Source: Synechocystis sp. PCC 7338 | Lineage (GTDB): Bacteria > Cyanobacteriota > Cyanobacteriia > Cyanobacteriales > Microcystaceae | Direction of reading: 5' to 3' | DNA length: 64,000 nt | Assembly: GCF_018282115.1 (NCBI RefSeq) | Contig: NZ_CP054306.1 | Span: 1,163,488-1,227,487 of the forward strand | Part shown: positions 10,644 through 18,661 of the stretch, one piece after another | How positions within the stretch are numbered: position 1 is the stretch's first letter | Layout of the letters: each line of letters begins with the position of its first letter | The notes under the pieces: generated by a model | Told to the model about the DNA's origin: nothing | Seen by the model: the letters and a program-made list of their open reading frames with translations, nothing else | Database searches by the model: none | Translations under genes and position numbers: made by a program

Positions 10644-10668
10644 TTCCCAGGGGAATTGTCCCCGGGAA
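10644..10668 (-). promoter_or_regulatory. GC-rich hairpin in the ylxR-infB spacer
   Basis: The arms TTCCCAGGGGA (10644-10654) and TCCCCGGGAA (10659-10668) pair with one bulged A around a 4-nt loop. The hairpin lies about 100 bp upstream of the infB start, inside an otherwise empty 259-bp spacer. No T-run follows on the minus strand, so an mRNA structure or processing site is more likely than a terminator. Confidence 0.45.
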
Positions 10669-10807
10669 CGCTTTGCGGAGTTGATAAGGTGAAGCCGAGA
10701 TTGTAGATGGTCTTACTCCTAATGCTAACTAACGATAACTGCCGCTGGGTAAGTTTCGGCAAGAGGCATCCATGGTGGTGGATGGGGAGAGGGTTTATGG
10801 CAGGGCC

Positions 10808-11062
10808 TCAGGGAGTGGCGAGAAGACGAGCTTCTAGTTGCTCAAAGAGATGGCTGGGGACTGGGGCTCGGAGGGCCCGCCCCAACAGATTTTTGTGGCG
10901 AGCCTTACGCAGACAGTCATGGGTCGGACATAAATAAGCCGATCGCCCCATACCGTGATCTAATTGTACAGTTCGGGATGGATAGACTCTGACAATTCGC
11001 CAAAATTGTCGGCGATCGCCTACTTTGCGGCAACTGAGGCAACGACGGTATCCGGGGGCCAT
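10808..11062 (-). CDS. YlxR family RNA-binding protein
   Basis: This 84-residue protein (86 if an upstream codon is used) belongs to the YlxR/RnpM family found between nusA and infB in most bacteria. It shows the conserved MAPGYRRCLSCRKVGDRRQF start, VQLDHGMGRSAYLCP and the ending KARHKNLLGRAL. Family members bind RNA, and in Gram-positive bacteria one modulates RNase P. The start is taken as ATG at 11062 because the family motif begins there. It is co-oriented with nusA, 73 bp downstream of it. Confidence 0.9.
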   Translation of the reverse strand: MAPGYRRCLSCRKVGDRRQFWRIVRVYPSRTVQLDHGMGRSAYLCPTHDCLRKARHKNLLGRALRAPVPSHLFEQLEARLLATP

Positions 11063-11135
11063 GGTCAACGGTGGGCAAGAATGGGCAAGAAATGGTCAGG
11101 ACAAATTAGCGCAAAGCTGTCATTGTCAATCTTAC

Positions 11136-12512
11136 CTAGCTTAACGCTTCTTCCTCCCCTAACTCCGCCCCTTGGTCTTGGTCTGATTCCTCCAGTTCTT
11201 CTTCCCCCCTGGCGATCGCCTCGGTAGTGGACTCCCACTCTTCTGCTTCTTCCGCTTGGAGGGCGGCCATTTCCGCTTCTAATTTAGCTTGGGCCTCCTG
11301 TTCCGCGGCTTCCCGTTCTGCCCTGGCCTGGGCCGAAGCCGCCGCCCGTTCCAAAATAGATTGTTCAATGGCCTCCTTATCCCGGGCATAGGTTTCAGGG
11401 TCTTTGATGTCAATTTTCCACCCAGTTAAACGGGCCGCCAAGCGGACATTTTGCCCCTCCTTACCGATCGCCAAGCTGAGTTGATCCTCCGCCACAATTA
11501 CCAGGGCATGGCGCTCCTCCGCATGGATGAGGTAAACCTGGTCTACCCGGGCTGGACTGAGGGCCTGGGCAATGTAGGTAGCTGGGTCTGGGGACCAACG
11601 GATCACATCAATTTTTTCTCCCCGCAGTTCATTGACCACCGCATGGATCCGGGAACCCCGGGCGCCAATGCAAGCTCCCACCGGGTCCACATCTCGCTCC
11701 AGGGTATCCACTGCAATTTTGGTGCGGGGCCCCACCGAAGGGGAAGGGGGTTTGGCTTCCCGAGCCACTGCCACGATACGCACCACCTCTTCTTCAATTT
11801 CCGGCACTTCCACACTGAAAAGGTCCACCACCAAACCAGCCGCCGCCCGGGAGACTACCAATTGGGGGCCCCGTTGGGAGCCTTCCCGTACCCGTTTGAG
11901 ATACACCCGGAAAGTGGAATTAGCCCGGTAATTATCGTTGGGTAACTGTTCCCGCTTGGGCAATTCCGCTTCCACTTCTGGTTGGCCAAAACTACTCTGC
12001 ACCGCCACAATGATCGATTGACGTTCAAATCGAAGGGCCCGGGCATTGAGCACTGACCCCTCCAGATCTTGGAATTCCTCTTGGATAATTTTCCGCTGTT
12101 GATCCCGCAGTTTTTGCAGTAATACCTGCTTAGTTTGAATGGCGGCCATGCGCCCAAAATCTTTCTGTTCCGGGGTCACATCCAACACCACCTCGTCCCC
12201 TAGTTGGGCTTCCTGGGTCACTTCTAGCACTTCCTTGAGGGAAATTTGTTGGTCAGAATTTTCCACTTCCTCCACAATGCGCTTGGTGGAAAGCACCCGA
12301 AAGCCCTCTTCCTCCGTGTCTAGTTCCACCTCAAAGTTATTGAAATATTCTTCGGGGAATTGGTGCCCCATCAACTGCGATCGCCGAAAACGTTCGTAGC
12401 CCTTCAATAAAGCTTCCCGTAGGGCTTCTTCCACTGCCGTGGTGGGCAAATTATTGCGCTTACTAATTTCACTGATCATGGCCGGGAGCCCCGGTAAACT
12501 GACAAGAGACAT
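11136..12512 (-). CDS. nusA: Transcription termination/antitermination protein NusA
   Basis: The 458-residue product binds RNA polymerase and influences pausing, termination and antitermination. An N-terminal domain is followed by an S1 domain (KRVREGSQRGPQLVVSRAA) and two KH domains with GACIGARGSRIHAVVNEL and AIGKEGQNVRLAARLTGW. The C-terminus is a long Glu/Ala-rich acidic tail instead of the enterobacterial AR repeats. The start is ATG at 12512, supported by GGAGG about 9 bases upstream. The longer in-frame extension to 12587 has no ATG at its beginning that fits. It lies downstream of rimP with an 80-bp gap. Confidence 0.95.
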   Translation of the reverse strand: MSLVSLPGLPAMISEISKRNNLPTTAVEEALREALLKGYERFRRSQLMGHQFPEEYFNNFEVELDTEEEGFRVLSTKRIVEEVENSDQQISLKEVLEVTQEAQLGDEVVLDVTPEQKDFGRMAAIQTKQVLLQKLRDQQRKIIQEEFQDLEGSVLNARALRFERQSIIVAVQSSFGQPEVEAELPKREQLPNDNYRANSTFRVYLKRVREGSQRGPQLVVSRAAAGLVVDLFSVEVPEIEEEVVRIVAVAREAKPPSPSVGPRTKIAVDTLERDVDPVGACIGARGSRIHAVVNELRGEKIDVIRWSPDPATYIAQALSPARVDQVYLIHAEERHALVIVAEDQLSLAIGKEGQNVRLAARLTGWKIDIKDPETYARDKEAIEQSILERAAASAQARAEREAAEQEAQAKLEAEMAALQAEEAEEWESTTEAIARGEEELEESDQDQGAELGEEEALS

Positions 12513-12591
12513 GGAAAATCCTCCAAAATATTTGCGATAAGGCTCTAGGCCGTCCCCAGAGCTAGACTGGCTAGATTCTGAGGTCAATCAA

Positions 12592-13047
12592 TCAATGGGG
12601 TAGCCGCACCGTTAATCCCGCTGTCAGAGGAATAGCTACGGTTCTTCCCCTAATGCTCAAGTACACCGCCTCTCCATCTCGCCCCTGTAAACTCCCCTGC
12701 CATTGACTTTGACCCTGGTGGGGATTGTCACTGGTAACCACTACTTCAAACCCTTTAAAGGCAATAAAATCTCGCTCCGTGGCGAGGTAGGGGGAAATGC
12801 CTGGGCTAGAAACTTCCAACACGTAGGCGCTGGCTATTAAACTGCTTGCCTCCAATTGGGCGTCAAAGCTCCGACTAAAGGCTTCACAGTCATTTAGGCT
12901 AGTATCCTGCTGGAGATTACGGATATCAATCCGCAACACCGGTGGACGTTTATTGGTTTGGAACACCGCATCCGTCACCTCCAGCCCCAAATCCTCAGCA
13001 ATGGGCTGTGCTAATGCAAGAATGTCGGGAATTACGGGATGGGTCAT
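12592..13047 (-). CDS. rimP: Ribosome maturation factor RimP
   Basis: The 151-residue protein is needed for 30S subunit maturation. Visible family signatures are VLRIDIRN, the SRSFDAQLEASSLIASAY-type helix, YVLEVSSPGISPYL and RDFIAFKGFEVVV. The ATG at 13047 is chosen because the family begins with MTHPVIPDILALAQPIAEDLG. The upstream extension to 13143 is unlike RimP. It is the first gene of the rimP-nusA-ylxR-infB block on the minus strand. Confidence 0.92.
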   Translation of the reverse strand: MTHPVIPDILALAQPIAEDLGLEVTDAVFQTNKRPPVLRIDIRNLQQDTSLNDCEAFSRSFDAQLEASSLIASAYVLEVSSPGISPYLATERDFIAFKGFEVVVTSDNPHQGQSQWQGSLQGRDGEAVYLSIRGRTVAIPLTAGLTVRLPH

Positions 13048-13208
13048 TGAATACAATTGGGCATAAAAAAAGCGGGGGACACCCACTTCTGGAAAAAAGT
13101 CCAAGATTGGGGCAGACCGCACCGTTGCGTGTCTACTCTCCATCTAGTTTAGCAAATCTTCGTGGCCATCAGACCGAATCTCCCCAGTCCCCAATCGATC
13201 GCCGGGCC

Positions 13209-13883
13209 TCATTCCCGTTTACCTGTGACGATATAGGAAACCCGTTGGGCAATGTTGGTGGCATGGTCGGCCATTCTTTCCAGGTGGCGGATAACCAGGG
13301 ACATGAGCAAAATTGGCTCCACTACGCCTTTGATATCCCTCTGGAAGGCGAGGGTTTTATAAAGGCGATCGTAGGCATCATCCACCACGTCGTCCATTTT
13401 TTTGACAATTTCCCCGGCGTTGGGGTCTAGCTGGGTCAGGCAAACGAGGCTTTGGTCTAACATGTGTTGGGCTTGCCAGGCCATGGCGGCAATTTCGTCC
13501 ATACAGGGATGGGGGGGGTAACGGGTCAACTTCATGGCAATTTCCCCCAAATCCTGGGCATAGTCGCCAATTCTTTCCAAGTCCCGTACCAATTGCATAA
13601 TGGCGCTGAGTAGGCGTAAATCTTGGGCCACGGGGGCCTGGAGGGTGAGAAAACTGGCGCATTCCTGTTCAATATGGCGGTAGAGGCGATCAATTTCCTT
13701 TTCCAATTCGGCAATTTTGAGGGGGGTTTCCAATCTATTCTCAAACAGGGCCTGATGGCTCATGCGGAAGGATTCCTCCACCAAAGCTCCCATGCGGAGT
13801 ACGTCCTGCTCCACCCGCTTGAGGGCTTGCTCAAAATAACTACGTTCGGGATTGTTAATCTGTTGGGATAAACTGGCGGCCAT
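13209..13883 (-). CDS. phoU: Phosphate signalling regulator PhoU
   Basis: The 224-residue all-helical protein consists of two PhoU three-helix repeats. Each carries a metal-binding E-x3-D motif, seen as DLERIGDYAQDLGE and HLERMADHATNIAQ. PhoU dampens the phosphate two-component system together with the Pst transporter. The start is ATG at 13883, which removes an implausible 29-residue extension. The coding strand contains an unbroken run of eight C (13511-13518 as G on the plus strand), a possible slippage site. It lies just upstream of rimP on the same strand. Confidence 0.93.
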   Translation of the reverse strand: MAASLSQQINNPERSYFEQALKRVEQDVLRMGALVEESFRMSHQALFENRLETPLKIAELEKEIDRLYRHIEQECASFLTLQAPVAQDLRLLSAIMQLVRDLERIGDYAQDLGEIAMKLTRYPPHPCMDEIAAMAWQAQHMLDQSLVCLTQLDPNAGEIVKKMDDVVDDAYDRLYKTLAFQRDIKGVVEPILLMSLVIRHLERMADHATNIAQRVSYIVTGKRE

Positions 13884-14065
13884 GGTGCAAATGGGGATGG
13901 AGAGAGCAACGGAAAAAACTGGGAGCGGGGACGGGGCATCAAGTCTGCCTAAGTATTTAACTTTGTCCAAAAGTCCCGGTTTTAATGGGTTAATTTAAGG
14001 GGCAGAATAGGACTTTATTAAGGGTTCCTAGCAACGAACCATTGAGCTTATTCAGGAAGACCCGC

Positions 14066-14923
14066 ATGCCCAAATCCGTCGTTAATTTTAGGTTGAACGG
14101 CCAAGCCATGGCGCGGCTGGCTCCCCCATTGAGGATGGGTGTGTTCATTTTACTGTTGGCCCTTGCTTGGTTGCCGTTTTTGCTGCCCCTATCCCTGGCG
14201 ATCGCCGATGCAAATTTGCGTTCCATTGTGGTGATGGGAATTTTATTTTTAATTTTCCTCGTCCTGCTAATTTTTTGGAGTCATTGGTGTTACCAAACGC
14301 CGCTGTCCCTCAAGGCCTATGGGGAGTACGGCCTGGGTTGGAACCGCCGCCAAGGATTGGAGCTATTGCGGGGGTTGGGGCTGGGTTTTGGTTTTACCTC
14401 CGGCTTGTTTATCATCCAGGCTTTATTGGGCTGGGCGGTGCTGGAACCCGCTGGCGATAGCCTCTGGGTGATTATTTTGCAGGGAAGCCTGACGGGGCTA
14501 GGGGTGGCCCTGGCGGAAGAACTCTTTTTTCGGGGCTGGTTGCTGAAGGAGTTGGACCAGGGTTACAGCAGGGGAGTTGCTCTGGGCAGTAATGCCGTTA
14601 TTTTTGCTGTGCTCCATTTTCTTAAGCCCCTGGGGGAAGTAATCCGCACCCTCCCCCAATTTCCTGCATTGGTGTTGTTGGGTTTGAGCTTGGTGGTCAC
14701 TAAACGCCGCCACGGCGATCGCCTGGGGCACTGCATTGGTCTCCATGGAGGATTGGTGTGGGCCTATTACATTATCAATGTGGGGCAATTGGTCAGCTAT
14801 ACCGATAGGGTGCCGACTTGGGTAACGGGCATTGATCAAAATCCCCTCTCTGGCGTGATGGGCATTGCCGGTCTATCCCTTTTACTCTGGCTGGTGAGCC
14901 GGGGACAGAAAGCCTCAGTTTAA
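14066..14923 (+). CDS. CPBP family intramembrane metalloprotease
   Basis: The 285-residue protein has about eight hydrophobic segments and the CPBP (Abi) motifs: EELFFRGWLLKEL (motif 1, EExxxR), FAVLHF (motif 2) and GLHGGLVW (motif 3). The Glu and His residues probably coordinate a metal in the membrane. Bacterial members resemble Rce1 and are linked to processing of small peptides or membrane proteins. The start is taken as ATG at 14066; a TTG at 14042 is less likely. Its stop and that of the convergent neighbour overlap in the palindrome TTAA (14920-14923). Confidence 0.85.
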   Translation: MPKSVVNFRLNGQAMARLAPPLRMGVFILLLALAWLPFLLPLSLAIADANLRSIVVMGILFLIFLVLLIFWSHWCYQTPLSLKAYGEYGLGWNRRQGLELLRGLGLGFGFTSGLFIIQALLGWAVLEPAGDSLWVIILQGSLTGLGVALAEELFFRGWLLKELDQGYSRGVALGSNAVIFAVLHFLKPLGEVIRTLPQFPALVLLGLSLVVTKRRHGDRLGHCIGLHGGLVWAYYIINVGQLVSYTDRVPTWVTGIDQNPLSGVMGIAGLSLLLWLVSRGQKASV

Positions 14924-15315
14924 ACAGACTGGATCTTAACTCCGGTGACGAATTGCCGCAACTTCAATAAACTCACCGTCTGGCCCAAATTTAGGGGCAA
15001 CAGGGAAATGCCTTCCAAGCGGGATTGCACCCAGCCATCGCCCCAGTACCATTCATGGAAACCGTCAATGGCTCCACTAAGTATGAGCCGCAAATGGTCG
15101 TCCCCCACCCTATCCACCGTTTGGGTTAGCGTGGCTAAACCAATGCCAGTGTGGAGGGTAACACCGGGGATTAGACGTTCTGGTAAACCTTCCCCCAGGG
15201 GCAGGGGCGCTAACCATTGGCGCAGTTGGGGAATTTTGGTTAAGCTGTCCCGAATTACCGGCGCCGCCGCTTCCACTTCAAGGCGGAGTTGACTATGTTG
15301 AAAATTTCCCAGCAT
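14920..15315 (-). CDS. Conserved cyanobacterial protein (131 aa), SRPBCC/DUF-like
   Basis: This soluble 131-residue protein has alternating beta-strand segments (TLHTGIGLATLTQTVDRVG, LRLILSGAIDGFHEWYWGDG, VQSRLEGISLLPL) that suggest a lipid-binding or START-like beta sheet. I know of no assigned function. A similar gene sits next to crtE in PCC 6803 (slr0740) as I recall. It is co-oriented with crtE, 79 bp downstream. The start is ATG at 15315. Confidence 0.7.
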   Translation of the reverse strand: MLGNFQHSQLRLEVEAAAPVIRDSLTKIPQLRQWLAPLPLGEGLPERLIPGVTLHTGIGLATLTQTVDRVGDDHLRLILSGAIDGFHEWYWGDGWVQSRLEGISLLPLNLGQTVSLLKLRQFVTGVKIQSV

Positions 15316-15394
15316 GGCTAGTGTGAGTTCAGTTAATGCATTGAACAGAGCAAACTGTCCCTAGCATAACGAGAAACTAGCCCAAAGCAAGGGA

Positions 15395-16303
15395 TCAATA
15401 CTTTCGGGCAACAATATATTCGGCGATCGCCTGGAGAGGCTGGGCGGAGGGGCCAAAGGGTTCCAGGGCGGCAATGGCTTGGTCAATCAAACTTTGGGCC
15501 TGGGCCCGGGAAGCGTCCAAACCGAGCAGACTGGGATAGGTGGCCTTTTGGGCTTTGACATCTTTACCGGCGGTTTTACCCAATTCTTCCTGGGTGGCGG
15601 TGATGTCGAGGATGTCGTCCACCACTTGAAAAGCTAAGCCAATATTTTGGGCATAGTGAGCCAATCTCTGTTGTTGCTCTCCACTGGCCCCCGCCAAAAT
15701 CGCGCCAGTGAGCACGGAAGCTTCCAGTAACGCTCCGGTTTTATGGGTGTGGATAAAAGTTAAAGTTTCCGGCGTAATGTCTGTGCGTCCCTCCGATTCG
15801 AGATCTAGGACTTGACCCCCCACTAAACCGGCAGCACCCACGGTGCGACCTAAACGGGCAATAACCTGGAGTAAAGCTTGGGGATCGGCTTGGGGTGTAT
15901 GGGTGACCACATACTCAAACGCATATGCTAGCAGTCCATCCCCGGCCAAAATGGCAATGTCTTCCCCGTACACCTTATGATTAGTGGGTTTCCCCCGGCG
16001 AAAATCGTCATTATCCATGGAGGGCAAATCGTCATGGATGAGGGACATGGTATGAATCATTTCCAGGGCACAGGCCGTGGGCAGAGCCAGGGCTTCATCG
16101 CCATCACATAGTTCACAGGCCGTAATGCATAGGATAGGGCGCAGTCGTTTCCCCCCCGCCAAGAGAGAGTAGCGCATGGCTTCGTAAATCTTTTCGGGGC
16201 GGGCGATCGCCAGGGAACTGTCTAGGGCTGCCTCGACTACGCCTTTTTTAACTTGTAAGTATTGGGCTAAATCAAAGTCGGTTCGTGTTTGTTGGGCAAC
16301 CAT
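15395..16303 (-). CDS. crtE: Geranylgeranyl diphosphate synthase
   Basis: The 302-residue prenyltransferase condenses isopentenyl diphosphate units to C20 GGPP, the precursor of carotenoids, phytol and other isoprenoids. The first Asp-rich motif is [10 protein letters not shown] and the second [14 protein letters not shown]; the FQVV lysine-containing motif lies between. The start is ATG at 16303 ([17 protein letters not shown]), since the longer frame adds 17 residues not seen in the family. It lies downstream of trpE on the same strand with an 89-bp gap. Confidence 0.95.
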   Translation of the reverse strand: MVAQQTRTDFDLAQYLQVKKGVVEAALDSSLAIARPEKIYEAMRYSLLAGGKRLRPILCITACELCDGDEALALPTACALEMIHTMSLIHDDLPSMDNDDFRRGKPTNHKVYGEDIAILAGDGLLAYAFEYVVTHTPQADPQALLQVIARLGRTVGAAGLVGGQVLDLESEGRTDITPETLTFIHTHKTGALLEASVLTGAILAGASGEQQQRLAHYAQNIGLAFQVVDDILDITATQEELGKTAGKDVKAQKATYPSLLGLDASRAQAQSLIDQAIAALEPFGPSAQPLQAIAEYIVARKY

Positions 16304-16392
16304 ACTGTCACTGGATACTAAATAACGGTGTTGGGCAATGGCCGGGGGCGGCAACTACGGCCCATTTTACAGGTAGGGGTGATGGAAGAAAC

Positions 16393-17919
16393 CTAGGATA
16401 AGGCACGAATGGCTTCCAAGAGGCCCCGGGCTTTATTGAGGGTTTCTTCGTACTCCTTTTGGGGATCGGAATCCGCCACAATGCCCGCTCCGGCCTGCAC
16501 CGACACCCGATGGGTTCCATCCGCCTGTTCCTGCACCACCATGGTGCGAATGGCGATCGCCGTGTTTAATTGCCCTTCAAAATCGTAATAACCATAGACC
16601 CCAGAGTAGGGCCCCCGCCGTTCCGGTTCCAGTTCATTAATAATTTCCATAGCCCGGATTTTGGGCGCACCACTGACAGTGCCAGCGGGAAAACAGGCCT
16701 TCAACAGATCCCAGGCTGTTTTATCGGCAGCCATTTCCCCAATGACGTTACTGACAATGTGCATGACATGGGAGTAGCGTTCAATCACCATGAGCTCATC
16801 CACTATCACGGAACCCTGGACACAGACACGCCCTAAATCGTTGCGCCCTAGGTCTACTAGCATGACGTGTTCGGCAATTTCCTTGGGATCATTGAGCAAT
16901 TCTTCCGCTAACTGTTCATCCTCTAGGGGGATTGTGCCCCTGGGTCTAGTACCCGCAATGGGCCTAACCGTAGCTACGAGTTTCCCGTCCGGTTGCCGCT
17001 CCGCCTTCACCATAACCTCCGGACTGGAGCCAATAATTTGCCAATGGCCAAAGTTGTAATAGGCCATGTAGGGGGAAGGGTTAATCAGCCGTAGGGAACG
17101 GTAGAGCTTGAAAGGATCATCCTGGTAAATGGTGGAAAGTCTTTGGGAGAGCACCACCTGGAAAATGTCCCCCGCTGTGATGTAATCCTTGGCGATCGCC
17201 ACTTCTTCTAAAAATTTTTCTTGCTCGGTATTACTGCTATAGTTCAGTTCCTTATTCTCAAGTTGGGTTTTAGTTAGCAGTTCTAGGGGGGTAGCTTCCG
17301 GGGGTAAAGGCAGTTGCAATTGCAGAACCAATTTGGTCACCCGTTGACAGGCCGCTTGATAGGCGGCTTCAAGATCCACGTTCTCTCCCCGTAGATCCGC
17401 AAAGGCGATCGCCCAAATTTTGCGTTTTACCTGGTCAAAAATCAGCAGATGATCCACCTGCATCCAAATGCCGTCTGGTAGGTCTTGCGGCTGGGGTTCA
17501 TAAACGGGAACTCTGGGTTCCATCCAGCGAATCAACTCATAGCCCCAAACCCCAAACAACCCACCAATGCCTGGAGGTAACTGGGGTAAATTCACCGGGC
17601 GAATTGATTCCAAACATTGGGACAAAATATCTAGGGGATTACCCTCAAATGTCTGCTTCTGGCCATCCCGCCAAACTAAATTGGTTACCGTCCCCCTGGC
17701 TTCCAATACCCACATGGGGTCACAACCAAGGAAGCTATAGCGGCCAATATTTTCTCCCCCTTCCACCGACTCCAACAGAAAATTGTAGGGTTGGGCAGAG
17801 CAAACTTTATACCAGGCTGAAACTGGTGTTTCTAAATCCGCCACCCATTCTTGATACACCGGAATAAAATTGCCCTGTTGGGCGAGTTCAGTGAAGTGAG
17901 AAAACCCAGGGGAAATCAT
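16393..17919 (-). CDS. trpE: Anthranilate synthase component I
   Basis: The 508-residue enzyme converts chorismate to anthranilate for tryptophan synthesis, together with the TrpG amidotransferase, which is not in the window. The N-terminal domain carries the LLES motif of the tryptophan feedback site (residues near 50). The C-terminal chorismate-binding domain shows ATVRPIAGTRPRG, LNDPKEIAEHVMLVDLGRNDLG and GAPKIRAMEII. The ATG at 17919 gives the family-like N-terminus MISPGFSHFTELAQQG. No leader peptide or attenuator is evident upstream. The gene is 122 bp downstream of psaD on the same strand. Confidence 0.95.
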   Translation of the reverse strand: MISPGFSHFTELAQQGNFIPVYQEWVADLETPVSAWYKVCSAQPYNFLLESVEGGENIGRYSFLGCDPMWVLEARGTVTNLVWRDGQKQTFEGNPLDILSQCLESIRPVNLPQLPPGIGGLFGVWGYELIRWMEPRVPVYEPQPQDLPDGIWMQVDHLLIFDQVKRKIWAIAFADLRGENVDLEAAYQAACQRVTKLVLQLQLPLPPEATPLELLTKTQLENKELNYSSNTEQEKFLEEVAIAKDYITAGDIFQVVLSQRLSTIYQDDPFKLYRSLRLINPSPYMAYYNFGHWQIIGSSPEVMVKAERQPDGKLVATVRPIAGTRPRGTIPLEDEQLAEELLNDPKEIAEHVMLVDLGRNDLGRVCVQGSVIVDELMVIERYSHVMHIVSNVIGEMAADKTAWDLLKACFPAGTVSGAPKIRAMEIINELEPERRGPYSGVYGYYDFEGQLNTAIAIRTMVVQEQADGTHRVSVQAGAGIVADSDPQKEYEETLNKARGLLEAIRALS

Positions 17920-18040
17920 AAAACCTTTGCCAACAGTGAAAGAGCGAACTGTCAAAGGTTCAGTGGTGCCTTTAACAAATTCGCCCGTTAGTTAAACTTC
18001 TGCCAATTGTGCAAGTTCCGCAAGCAAATATCGCCAGGAA

Positions 18041-18484
<444 letters not shown>

Positions 18485-18535
18485 TCATAAGGTATTTTAG
18501 GGAATCCTACCACTGACCTACGGTTACCATCTGGC

Positions 18536-18553
18536 TTTGTCAAGAACTGTAAC
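18536..18553 (-). promoter_or_regulatory. Probable HLR1 (RpaB) site overlapping the psaD -35 box
   Basis: The minus-strand sequence GTTACAGTTCTTGACAAA fits the HLR1 direct repeat (two TTACA-type 8-mers with a 2-bp gap) at 14 of 16 positions. Its second half includes a perfect -35 hexamer, TTGACA (18538-18543). A matching -10 box at the usual distance is weak (TAGGTC, 18515-18520). Confidence 0.55.
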
Positions 18554-18631
18554 ATTTCAGCAAATTTTGTCCCCCGCTGCACCGGGTAGGGGATCTCTGT
18601 TAGAACGCCTAGTAGGTTGGTGTAATCAAGA

Positions 18632-18659
18632 TAGAATCATAGGAGTTTTGGCAAGGAGA
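18632..18659 (+). promoter_or_regulatory. Putative -10 box and ribosome-binding site of hik33
   Basis: TAGAAT (18632-18637) is the only good -10-like hexamer before the gene, and it lacks a clear -35 element. AAGGAG at 18653-18658 sits 3 bases before the ATG at 18662, a rather short spacing for a Shine-Dalgarno site. The transcript leader would be very short if this -10 box is used. Confidence 0.35.
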
Positions 18660-18661
18660 TT

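Noticed and set aside
11451-11945. 164-residue frame antisense to nusA
   Set aside because: Overlaps conserved KH and S1 coding sequence; His/Gly-rich and without any family pattern.
16660-16680. GGGCGCACCACTGAC in trpE as a third copy of the rsmA repeat
   Set aside because: It matches only the first few bases and encodes the conserved GAP segment of TrpE, so it is not a repeat copy.
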